Assembly (NCBI GenBank): GCA_965656085.1
Contig: CBFHJA010000008.1
Span: 53,409 to 117,408, forward strand
DNA: 64,000 nt
Reading direction: 5' to 3'
Origin: Aliishimia sp965656085
GTDB lineage: Bacteria > Pseudomonadota > Alphaproteobacteria > Rhodobacterales > Rhodobacteraceae
The notes beneath the pieces were generated by a model. The model made no database searches. It was not told where the DNA came from and was given only the letters and a program-made list of their open reading frames with translations. The position numbers and the translations under genes were made by a program. This document shows positions 26,054 to 33,706 of this stretch, piece by piece (the first letter of the stretch is position 1; each line of letters starts with the position of its first letter).

Positions 26054-27688
26054 ATGGCACTGCAATCCAGATATGACGCGATCATTGCCGGGGCCGGGCA
26101 TAACGGGCTGACCACGGCGGCCTATTTGGCGCGCGCCGGATTATCCGTTCTGGTCGTCGAGAAAAACGACTGGATCGGCGGCGCGGCGGTCAGCCGCACG
26201 TTGCATGACGGCTGGACCTATTCCAACTGCTCCTACGTGTGCTCGCTTCTGCGCCGCGAGATTGCCCGCGATCTGGAACTGCCGAAATACGGGCTGCAAG
26301 TGATCCCTTACGAGGGCGGCGCCAGCTTCACTCGCGAGGGCGAGTATTTCGCATACTACTCCGATCCTTCCGCCCTGCGCCGGGAAATGGCCCGCCACAA
26401 TCCGCGCGATGCCGACAATTACCAGCGTTACTCCCAAGCGATCATGCGCCAATGCCGCTTCATCCGCCCCTTCCTGCTCCGCGACGCCCCCGACCCGGCC
26501 CGCCTGCGCCCCCGCGATATCGGCGAGCTCGCGTTCCTCATCAAAAAGGCCCACGGCCTCGGCAAACGCGAGCTGAACGAGACCCTGCGCTTCTGGACCA
26601 TGTCCATCGGCGACTTCCTCGACAGCTACTTCGAGAACGACTTGATCAAGGCGCATCTCGCAGGCTCTGGCATCATCGGCACCGGCCTCGGCGTCTACTC
26701 CCCCGGCACCGCCTATGTCCTGCTGCACCACTACATGGGCGACATTGACGGGGGTATCGGCGCGTGGGGCTTTGCGCGCGGCGGCATGGGCGCGATCTCG
26801 AACGCCATCGCGGCGGACTTCAAAGCCCATGGCGGCGTCATCCACACCGGCGCGGGCGTCGAGGAGTTTCTGACCAAAGACGGCCGCATCACCGGGGTCG
26901 CGCTCGAAGACGGCAAGGAATTCGACGCCCCTGTCGTGGCCTCCAACATGGATGTCAAACGCACCTTCCTGCGCCATGTGGACCGCAAAGCCCTGCCGCC
27001 TGAGTTCACCGGCGCGGTCGAGCGCTTCAAAATCCGTGGCTCCTCCGCCAAGCTGAACATCGCGCTGGACGCCATGCCCGAGTTCCCCGCCGCCCCGCCT
27101 AATGCCAGCTTCCTGCGCGGCGATATGCATTGCTCCGAAAGCCTCTTCGCGCTGGAGCGCGCCTATGACGACTGGAAGGACGGGCGCTGGTCCGCGGAGC
27201 CTTACATCGACATGCTGATCCCCTCGCAGATCGACCCGACCATGGCCCCGCCCGGCCAGCACATGATGACCGTTTTCGTGCAATACGCCCCCTATGACCT
27301 CAACGTGAACGGCAGCCGCAGCGCGGACAACTGGACCGACGCCAAGCGCCAAGAGATGGCCGACACGGTCCTGAACCAGATGTCCATCGCCATCCCCAAC
27401 ATCCGCGATCACATCCAGCACATGGAGATCCGCTGCCCCAAGGTCCTCGAAGACGAGGTCGGCCTGACCGAGGGCAACATCTTCCAAGGCGAGTTGACCT
27501 TCGACCAGCTCTTCTTCAACCGCCCCGTGCCGGGCTACGCGCAATATGACAGCCCGATCAAGGGCCTCTACATGTGCGGTTCCTCATCCCATCCCGGCGG
27601 CGGCGTCATGGGCGCGCCCGGAGCCAACGCGGCCCGCGCGATCCTGCGTGCCACCCCGGGCGCGACGATGAAGGGCTATGCGGCATGA
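26054..27688 (+). CDS. PYROXD2-like FAD oxidoreductase 1
   Basis: 544 residues. Phytoene-desaturase-type flavoprotein with N-terminal FAD fold YDAIIAGAGHNGLTTAAYLARAGLSV, EKNDWIGGAAVSR, and the C-terminal LYMCGSSSHPGGGVMGAPGANAA block. Overall length and order match PYROXD2-like proteins rather than carotenoid desaturases; no carotenoid genes are near. ATG start after AGGAGG. First gene of an operon whose next gene overlaps its stop. Probably oxidises a C-C or C-N bond of a small molecule; substrate unknown. Confidence 0.85.
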   Translation: MALQSRYDAIIAGAGHNGLTTAAYLARAGLSVLVVEKNDWIGGAAVSRTLHDGWTYSNCSYVCSLLRREIARDLELPKYGLQVIPYEGGASFTREGEYFAYYSDPSALRREMARHNPRDADNYQRYSQAIMRQCRFIRPFLLRDAPDPARLRPRDIGELAFLIKKAHGLGKRELNETLRFWTMSIGDFLDSYFENDLIKAHLAGSGIIGTGLGVYSPGTAYVLLHHYMGDIDGGIGAWGFARGGMGAISNAIAADFKAHGGVIHTGAGVEEFLTKDGRITGVALEDGKEFDAPVVASNMDVKRTFLRHVDRKALPPEFTGAVERFKIRGSSAKLNIALDAMPEFPAAPPNASFLRGDMHCSESLFALERAYDDWKDGRWSAEPYIDMLIPSQIDPTMAPPGQHMMTVFVQYAPYDLNVNGSRSADNWTDAKRQEMADTVLNQMSIAIPNIRDHIQHMEIRCPKVLEDEVGLTEGNIFQGELTFDQLFFNRPVPGYAQYDSPIKGLYMCGSSSHPGGGVMGAPGANAARAILRATPGATMKGYAA

Positions 27689-29187
27689 GCCGGTTCGACA
27701 CGATCGTGATCGGCGCCGGGATCAACGGGCTGGTGGCTGCGACGATCCTCGCGCGCAAAGGTCAAAGCGTCGCGCTCTTCGACCGCGCGGACAGGCCCGG
27801 CGGCATGGCGACGCTGGGCGCGGCAGACGGACCTACGCTGGCCCATTTGCTCTACAATCTCAGCCCCAAAATCCGCCGCGATCTGGGCATGGACGCGCAT
27901 CACTGGCCCTTCGATGCGGACACGCTCGCATCGGTCTCGCTCTGCCCCAAAGGCGATCACGTGATCACGCAAGGCCGCGATGCGACCTTCGCCAACGGCG
28001 CACCGCATCCCGACTTCGAGGCGTATCGCGACCTGATGAAACGCCTCGGCAGCTACGCGGACCTGCTGCGCGGCCTCGCCGAAGGCCCGCCCCCCGGCGC
28101 GGGCGGTTTCAGCGCCAAACACCTGCTGCGCTATGCAAAATTCGGCCTCGGTGTGCGGGGCCTAGGCCGCCAAGAGATGCGCCGTTTCCTGCAAGTGCTG
28201 CTCACCAACGCTGCCGATCTTGTGCTCGATGAGATGCCCGACGGCCCCCTCGCAGGCCTGCTCGTTGCCGACGCGGTGCGTGGCGCAGCCGTCGGTCCCC
28301 GCCAACCCGGCACCGTGATGTCGCTGATCTACCGCCTCGGCCATGGCGGCACCGCGCTGCGCCCGCGTGGCGGGATGCAAACGGTTTTCGAAGCGTTCAC
28401 CCGGAACGCCCAGCAAGCGGGCGTCGCGCTGCACCTTGGAACCGGCATAGACCGCATACTGCTCGAAGACGACGACGTGACAGGCGTGCAAACCGCCACC
28501 GGCGAGACCGTGCGCGCGCCCCGCGTGCTCACCAGCACCGCCCTGCAAGCCCTGCTCCCGCTCACCGGCCCCGCCCCGTTCGACATTGAAGCGACAACCC
28601 GCATCCGCACTGCCCGCACGCGCGGCACCTGCGCCAAGATCAACCTGCGCCTCAAAGATCTGCTCTCCATTCCCGGCCTCAGCGACGCGCAAACCGATGC
28701 CCGCCTCGTGATCGCGCCGTCCGTGTCTTACGTCGACCGCGCCGCGAACCCGGTGAAATATGGCGAGATGACACAGACGCCCGGCATCGAGGCGGTGCCG
28801 ATGGGTGAGTGGCTCTCCTGCATCGTGCAATTCGTGCCCTCCGATCTGACCGGCGGCTGGACCGAGACCGCCCGCGCGGCGCTGACCCGGGCGACGCTCG
28901 ACACGCTCAAAGCGTACGCCCCAGACCTGCCAAGCCAAATCGCAGAGACGCAGCTCATTACCCCCGACCAGATCGAAGCCCAAACCGGTGCGCCCGGCGG
29001 GCATTGGCACCACGGCGAGATGGCCCTCGACCAACTGCTGACGCTACGCCCCGCCAACGGCATGGCCCACTACAACGCGGGCCCCAAAGGCCTCTATCTC
29101 TGCGGCGCATGCGCCCATCCCGGCGGCGATATCATGGGCCTCGCAGGGCGCAATGCGGCGCTACAGGCCTTGGAGGATGCGGCATGA
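27685..29187 (+). CDS. PYROXD2-like FAD oxidoreductase 2
   Basis: 500 residues; its ATG overlaps the previous stop (ATGA). Same family as its neighbour: FDTIVIGAGINGLVAATILARKGQSVALFDRADRPGGMA at the start and LYLCGACAHPGGDIMGLAGRNAA at the end, but strongly diverged in between. Two paralogous flavoproteins in translational coupling suggest a heteromeric enzyme or two successive oxidations. Confidence 0.85.
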   Translation: MSRFDTIVIGAGINGLVAATILARKGQSVALFDRADRPGGMATLGAADGPTLAHLLYNLSPKIRRDLGMDAHHWPFDADTLASVSLCPKGDHVITQGRDATFANGAPHPDFEAYRDLMKRLGSYADLLRGLAEGPPPGAGGFSAKHLLRYAKFGLGVRGLGRQEMRRFLQVLLTNAADLVLDEMPDGPLAGLLVADAVRGAAVGPRQPGTVMSLIYRLGHGGTALRPRGGMQTVFEAFTRNAQQAGVALHLGTGIDRILLEDDDVTGVQTATGETVRAPRVLTSTALQALLPLTGPAPFDIEATTRIRTARTRGTCAKINLRLKDLLSIPGLSDAQTDARLVIAPSVSYVDRAANPVKYGEMTQTPGIEAVPMGEWLSCIVQFVPSDLTGGWTETARAALTRATLDTLKAYAPDLPSQIAETQLITPDQIEAQTGAPGGHWHHGEMALDQLLTLRPANGMAHYNAGPKGLYLCGACAHPGGDIMGLAGRNAALQALEDAA

Positions 29188-30359
29188 GCGTTGTCACCGA
29201 CCCCGCCCTCTTCCTCGAACGCACCCCTGTCTACGACCGCCTGAACGCCCTCAGCCGCACCCAAGCGTGGTACGACTGGGCCGGCTACCTCGCCCCCGGC
29301 TCCCTCGACTCGGTCGAATTCGAGTACTTTGCTCTGCGCAACCAAGCCGCCCTCCTCGACGTCTCGCCGATGCATACCTACCGCATCACCGGCCCCGAGG
29401 CGGACGCGCTCCTGAACCGCGTGATGACGCGCGACATTCGCAAAATCCGCGAGGGCCGCGTCGGCTACACCCTGTGGTGTGACGAAGAGGGCATGCTGAT
29501 CGACGACGGCACCCTTTTCCACCTTGGCCCGAACGACTGGCGCCTGTGCTGTCAGGAGCCGATGCTGGGTTGGCTGATGGATGCGGCATGGGGCTATGAC
29601 GCTGAAATTTCTGACGAAAGCCACACGCTCGCGGGCTTCGCGCTGCAAGGTCCGAGCGCCTTCGCGGTGCTGGAAAGTGCGGGCTTTGACGCCGCCGCGA
29701 TGCGCCCCTTCGACATCGCAAGCTTTGGCGAGGTGTTGATCTCGCGCACGGGCTTCACCGGCGATCTGGGCTATGAGCTGTGGTGCCCGTGGGATGCCGC
29801 GCTGGCGCTCTGGGACCGGCTTTGGGAGGCAGGCGCGCTCTGGGGCCTGCGCGCGATTGGCTATGACCCGGTGAACATCGCCCGCGTCGAGGCGGGCTTC
29901 ATTGCAGCGGGCGTCGATTTCCAACCGATCCACGCCACCGAACGCCTGCACCGCGGCGCGACCCCGTTCGAGCTGAACCTGTCCCGCCTCGTCGACTTCA
30001 GCAAAGGCCATTTCAACGGCCGCCGCGCCTTGCTCAAGGCGCAACATGCGCCCCGGTTCAAGCTGCTGCGCGTCGATGTGGAAGGGTTCAAACCCGCCCC
30101 CGGCGCGCTGGTCTACGCGGGCAAACGGCGCGAGGTCGGGCACATCACCTCCGGCATCTGGTCGCCCACCGCCAAGCGCAACATCGCGCTGGCACAGGTG
30201 GCGATGCCCTATGCGGACCGCCGGCCCCACCGTCTCTTTGCTGAGATTTACACGTTGGAAGAAGGCGTCTTGCACACCGAATGGGCCCGCCTAACCCCTC
30301 AGAAACACGCGTTTTTCGCCCCGCCCCGCGCCCGCGCGACACCGCCGGGCCGCATCTGA
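29184..30359 (+). CDS. GcvT-family tetrahydrofolate-dependent aminomethyltransferase/demethylase
   Basis: 391 residues, single GcvT fold; ATG overlaps the previous stop. Family blocks: ALLDVSPMHTYRITGPEADALLNRVMTRDI, GRVGYTLWCDEEGMLIDDGTLF, ISRTGFTGDLGYELWCP and a C-terminal beta-barrel starting near FKLLRVDVEG. The family includes glycine-cleavage T protein, DMSP demethylase DmdA and LigM. It is not next to gcvH/gcvP, so it is unlikely to be the glycine-cleavage subunit; transfer of a methyl or methylene group to tetrahydrofolate from a dedicated substrate is the likely role. Confidence 0.85.
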   Translation: MSVVTDPALFLERTPVYDRLNALSRTQAWYDWAGYLAPGSLDSVEFEYFALRNQAALLDVSPMHTYRITGPEADALLNRVMTRDIRKIREGRVGYTLWCDEEGMLIDDGTLFHLGPNDWRLCCQEPMLGWLMDAAWGYDAEISDESHTLAGFALQGPSAFAVLESAGFDAAAMRPFDIASFGEVLISRTGFTGDLGYELWCPWDAALALWDRLWEAGALWGLRAIGYDPVNIARVEAGFIAAGVDFQPIHATERLHRGATPFELNLSRLVDFSKGHFNGRRALLKAQHAPRFKLLRVDVEGFKPAPGALVYAGKRREVGHITSGIWSPTAKRNIALAQVAMPYADRRPHRLFAEIYTLEEGVLHTEWARLTPQKHAFFAPPRARATPPGRI

Positions 30360-30372
30360 TGAGGAGCCGAAC

Positions 30373-31749
30373 ATGAACCAGATGAAAAACACACCGAGCC
30401 CCGAGGACCTGACCGCATGGGACCGCGACAACAACCTGCACCCATGGGCGAGCACGAAAGGCTGGCGGCGCGACGAGTTCATGCGTGTTGGCGGCGCGGA
30501 CGGCGTGTATGTCTGGGATGAGAGCGGCAAGAAGTTTATCGACGGGCCGGGCGGGATGTGGTGCGTGCAGATCGGCTATGGCCGCGCTGAGATGGCCGAG
30601 GCAATCGCCCGGCAAGTCATGGAAATGCCCTATGCCTCGCCGTGGTCCTTCACCACCGGCCCTGCCGCCGAGCTGTCCCACGCGATAGCCGCACGCACGC
30701 CCGGGGACCTCAACACGGTGCATTTCACTACGGGCGGCTCGACAGCGGTGGATACCGCCCTGCGTACGATGCAATTTTACTGGAATATCAAAGGCAAACC
30801 CGAGAAAAAGATGATCCTGTCGCGCGAGAAGGCCTATCACGGCTCGACCTTCCTCGCCGCTTCCGTCACGGGCAAGGAACGCTTCAAAACCCGCTTCGAC
30901 AAGCACGAACAGGTGCATTTCCTGCCTGACGTGAACCCCTACCACCGCCCCAAGGGCATGTCCGTCGCAGAGTGGTGCGATGCCAAGATCGCCGACATGG
31001 AAGCGGCCATTGAGGAGATCGGCGCGGACAAGATCGGCGCCTTCATCGCCGAGCCGATCCTGTGTTCGGGGGGCGTGATCGTGCCGCCCGAGGGCTACCA
31101 CCAACGCACCCATGCGCTCTGCCAAGAGCATGATATCCTTTACATTTCCGACGAGGTGGTGACCGGGTTCGGACGCCTCGGGCACTGGTTCGCCTCCGAA
31201 GAGGTGTTCGGCATCGTGCCGGACATGATCACCTGCGCCAAGGGCCTGACCTCGGGCTATGTGCCGCTTGGGGCCTGCATCATCTCGGACCGGATCATGG
31301 CGGAATTGCAGGCGCCTGACGGCGACGAGGTGTTCTACAACGGCTATACCTATTCGGGCCATCCGGTGGCCTGCACGGCGGCGCTGAAGAACATCGAGAT
31401 CATGGAGCGCGAGGATATCAACGGGCATGTGCGCCGGGTGGCGCCGCTCTTCCAAGGGCGGATGCGGAAGATCGCGGAAGACTATGATATCGTTGGAGAT
31501 GTGCGCGGCGTCGGGCTGTTGGGCTGCATCGAATGCCGCCCGGACCTGAGCCACGAGACCTATGCCGCGCATCTGCAATTCGGCGAGCGGCTCGACGCGG
31601 CCTGCGAGGCGCGGGGGCTTTTGCTGCGGCCCTTCGGAAACATGGCGGTGTTCTCGCCGCCCTTGATCATTTCTGAAAGCGAAATCAATGAGATGTTCGA
31701 TATCATGGAGGCGGGGCTGACGACGCTCTCGGAGGAATACAATGCCTGA
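30373..31749 (+). CDS. Class III (omega-amino acid type) aminotransferase
   Basis: 458 residues, PLP enzyme. PLP lysine K290 in CAKGLTSGYVPLGA; YISDEVVTGFGRLG supplies the aspartate that contacts the pyridine nitrogen; the N-terminal HPWASTKGWRR stretch is typical of omega-amine:pyruvate and taurine:pyruvate transaminases. It moves a terminal amino group to pyruvate or another 2-oxo acid. Fourth gene of the operon, 13 bases after the GcvT-like gene and overlapping the PhyH gene by 8 bases. Confidence 0.88.
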   Translation: MNQMKNTPSPEDLTAWDRDNNLHPWASTKGWRRDEFMRVGGADGVYVWDESGKKFIDGPGGMWCVQIGYGRAEMAEAIARQVMEMPYASPWSFTTGPAAELSHAIAARTPGDLNTVHFTTGGSTAVDTALRTMQFYWNIKGKPEKKMILSREKAYHGSTFLAASVTGKERFKTRFDKHEQVHFLPDVNPYHRPKGMSVAEWCDAKIADMEAAIEEIGADKIGAFIAEPILCSGGVIVPPEGYHQRTHALCQEHDILYISDEVVTGFGRLGHWFASEEVFGIVPDMITCAKGLTSGYVPLGACIISDRIMAELQAPDGDEVFYNGYTYSGHPVACTAALKNIEIMEREDINGHVRRVAPLFQGRMRKIAEDYDIVGDVRGVGLLGCIECRPDLSHETYAAHLQFGERLDAACEARGLLLRPFGNMAVFSPPLIISESEINEMFDIMEAGLTTLSEEYNA

Positions 31750-32530
31750 GATCGCACGGCTGCCCGCCACCGGCCCCGTCGCGGAAACACTTCTCGAAGA
31801 CGGTGCGGTAATCGTCGAGCGCGTGATACCCGACGACGTCACCCGCCAGACCCTCGCCGATTTCCGCGCGCCGTTCGACGAACAGGGCCTGAAATTCACC
31901 AATGATTTCAATGGCTACAAGACGCGCCGCCTCAGCGGCATCCTCGCCCTGTCGCGCACCTCCGCCGAGATCATCGCGCACCCTTTGGTCATGGATGTGG
32001 CCGACACGGTGCTCAAACGCCATTGCACCAACTACCGGATCGGCTCCGCCACCGCGATTGAAATCATGCCCGGCGAGGGCAACCAGATGCTGCACCGGGA
32101 CGATGATTTCTACCCGATCCGCATCCCCGGCGTGGAGTTTCAGATCTCCGCGATGATCGCGCTGACCGACTTCACCGCCGAGAACGGCGCGACCCGCGTG
32201 GTGCCCGGCTCGCAGGACCTGCGCAAGATCGAGCACATCCCGGAAAGTGATATTGTTCAAGCGGTTATGCCGCGCGGCTCGATGCTGTTCTACCTCGGCG
32301 CGGCGGTCCATGCGGGCGGTGAGAACAAGACGGATACCCCGCGCACAGGGCTGATCACGACCTATTCGCTGGGCTGGCTGCGGCAGGAGGAGAATCTGTA
32401 TCTGACGTTGCCGCGCGAGGTGGCCGAGAGCTACCCGGACCCGGTGCGCCGCCTGATCGGCTACCAAAGCCACGGCCCGGCGCTGGGGGTCTATCCGGGC
32501 GATCCGGACGGGCATTTCTGGGATGCGTGA
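31742..32530 (+). CDS. Phytanoyl-CoA dioxygenase (PhyH) family protein
   Basis: 262 residues. Fe(II)/2-oxoglutarate oxygenase fold with the facial triad H118-x-D120 (MLHRDDDFYP) and H190 (GAAVHAGGENK), and R201 (TPRTGL) for 2-oxoglutarate. All key residues are present, so it should be active as a hydroxylase or oxidative demethylase on a small substrate. Last gene of the operon; its stop is 6 bases before the inverted-repeat end of the MITE-like element. Confidence 0.87.
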   Translation: MPEIARLPATGPVAETLLEDGAVIVERVIPDDVTRQTLADFRAPFDEQGLKFTNDFNGYKTRRLSGILALSRTSAEIIAHPLVMDVADTVLKRHCTNYRIGSATAIEIMPGEGNQMLHRDDDFYPIRIPGVEFQISAMIALTDFTAENGATRVVPGSQDLRKIEHIPESDIVQAVMPRGSMLFYLGAAVHAGGENKTDTPRTGLITTYSLGWLRQEENLYLTLPREVAESYPDPVRRLIGYQSHGPALGVYPGDPDGHFWDA

Positions 32531-32535
32531 GCGAT

Positions 32536-32754
32536 AAAGGTTAACGCACCGTTCGCACGCAACAGCCGAAATCGCGAAAAACGCCCAAAACGCGGGTTAA
32601 CGCCCTGAAAACAAGGGATGGCAGGCGTATGGCTGCGCGTATGGCGCGGCGTATGGCACCTGTATGGCTCGGTTTCGATTCGTTCCGGGGTTAAGGCACC
32701 GCACGGTGGTCCGGTGTTAACCTGTCGCCGTGGTGGGCAAATTGCCCATTCTAC
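32536..32754 (-). repeat. MITE-like element plus REP palindrome, copy B
   Basis: Homologous to 3301-3535 in opposite orientation. AAAGGTTAACG at 32536-32546, GTTAACCT at 32716-32723, internal GCCATAC units read on the minus strand, and the REP core at 32732-32754. It also shares CGGTGCCTTAAC and CCCGGAACGAATCG with copy A. The REP part overlaps the stop codon of the methyltransferase gene. Confidence 0.8.
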
Positions 32755-33566
32755 AGGGTCCCCCCACGCCGCGCCGCCGGTTTGCGGGCCCGGATGTGGT
32801 GCGGGCAGTGCTCGCCGCTTTCCAGCACCGGCACCATGGCGGTCCACAGCTCTATCTGGTGGTCGATGAAGGCCGGGGTGTGGCGCTCCTTCCACGCCGC
32901 CGCGTTCGGCCCGGTCAGCTCCGCCAACTCCGCAGCCGCCACCTCGGCATACCACGGGTTGCGGTTGACCAGCGTCACCTCCTCGAACCCCGCCGCCTCG
33001 ATCGACGCAGCATAGCGGTCCGGCGAGGCCATGGCGAAGTCGAGATCTTCCATCTTGAGGTAATGGGCCATCTCTGGCGAGGGCGCCCCGTCATGGGACA
33101 TCAGCCAGTCGGAGACCGCGAACTGCCCGCCGGGCTTGAGGACGCGGAAGACATCCGCCGCCATGGCCGCCTTGTCGGGGATATGCAGGATCGAGTCCTT
33201 GGAGAACACCACGTCGAAGCTCTCGGGATCGAAGGGCATCGGGCCGGGCGCGACCTTGACGATGTCGATCCGGTCTGCGCGCCCGGCCTGCGCGACGCGG
33301 GCGCGGGCCGCGCTGCACACCGGGTCCTCGACGTCGATCCCGGTCACATGGGCCGCGCCGTAGTCGGTGGCCAGCAGCACGGAAATCGCGCCGGAGCCGC
33401 AGCCGATATCAAGCACGCGCTTGCCCGCAAGGTCCACGCCGTCCAGCACGCGCGCGACCTCGTCCGCCCCGCCGGGCGACAGGAAGCCATCGCCCCAGAG
33501 GTCTTCGAGAAAGGCGATCAGTTCTTGGTTGTAGAGATCGTCCCCCGCCGCCGTTCCGTCTGCCAT
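32751..33566 (-). CDS. SAM-dependent methyltransferase, phosphoethanolamine methyltransferase-like
   Basis: 271 residues. Class I fold: VLDIGCGSGAISVLLA (motif I, about residues 52-67), then VVFSKDSILHIPDKAAMAADVFRVLKPGGQFAVSDW, which closely follows the phosphoethanolamine N-methyltransferase pattern, and a C-terminal RNPWYAEVAAAEL segment. It may methylate an amine (phosphoethanolamine, glycine or sarcosine derivatives). Its stop codon lies inside a REP palindrome. Divergent from the dehydrogenase at 33707 with a TetR-type operator in between. Confidence 0.82.
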   Translation of the reverse strand: MADGTAAGDDLYNQELIAFLEDLWGDGFLSPGGADEVARVLDGVDLAGKRVLDIGCGSGAISVLLATDYGAAHVTGIDVEDPVCSAARARVAQAGRADRIDIVKVAPGPMPFDPESFDVVFSKDSILHIPDKAAMAADVFRVLKPGGQFAVSDWLMSHDGAPSPEMAHYLKMEDLDFAMASPDRYAASIEAAGFEEVTLVNRNPWYAEVAAAELAELTGPNAAAWKERHTPAFIDHQIELWTAMVPVLESGEHCPHHIRARKPAARRGGTL

Positions 33567-33626
33567 GTGGTTCGCTCCCTCTGCGTAGAAATTGGCCGCG
33601 TGGCCATTTCCACGTCACCTTTCCAC

Positions 33627-33640
33627 TGAATGCTCATTCA
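33627..33640. promoter_or_regulatory. Candidate TetR operator, methyltransferase/dehydrogenase promoter
   Basis: TGAATGCTCATTCA with arms TGAATG/CATTCA; the surrounding 20 bases (33625-33644) match those at 21710-21729 at 19 positions. Located 60 bases upstream of the methyltransferase start and 66 upstream of the dehydrogenase start. Confidence 0.65.
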
Positions 33641-33706
33641 ATCAATTGATCTTTGCATATTCCCGGTCTAACCCTCGGCCAAACTGCCCAAAAAGGAAGC
33701 GCCGTC

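Noticed and set aside
26054..29187. Carotenoid desaturase pair (crtI-like)
   Set aside because: The family fold fits, but the ends match PYROXD2-like proteins and no other carotenoid genes are present.
29184..30359. Glycine-cleavage T protein or DMSP demethylase DmdA
   Set aside because: No gcvH/gcvP nearby, and the sequence does not follow the DmdA pattern as I remember it; kept as an unspecified GcvT-family enzyme.
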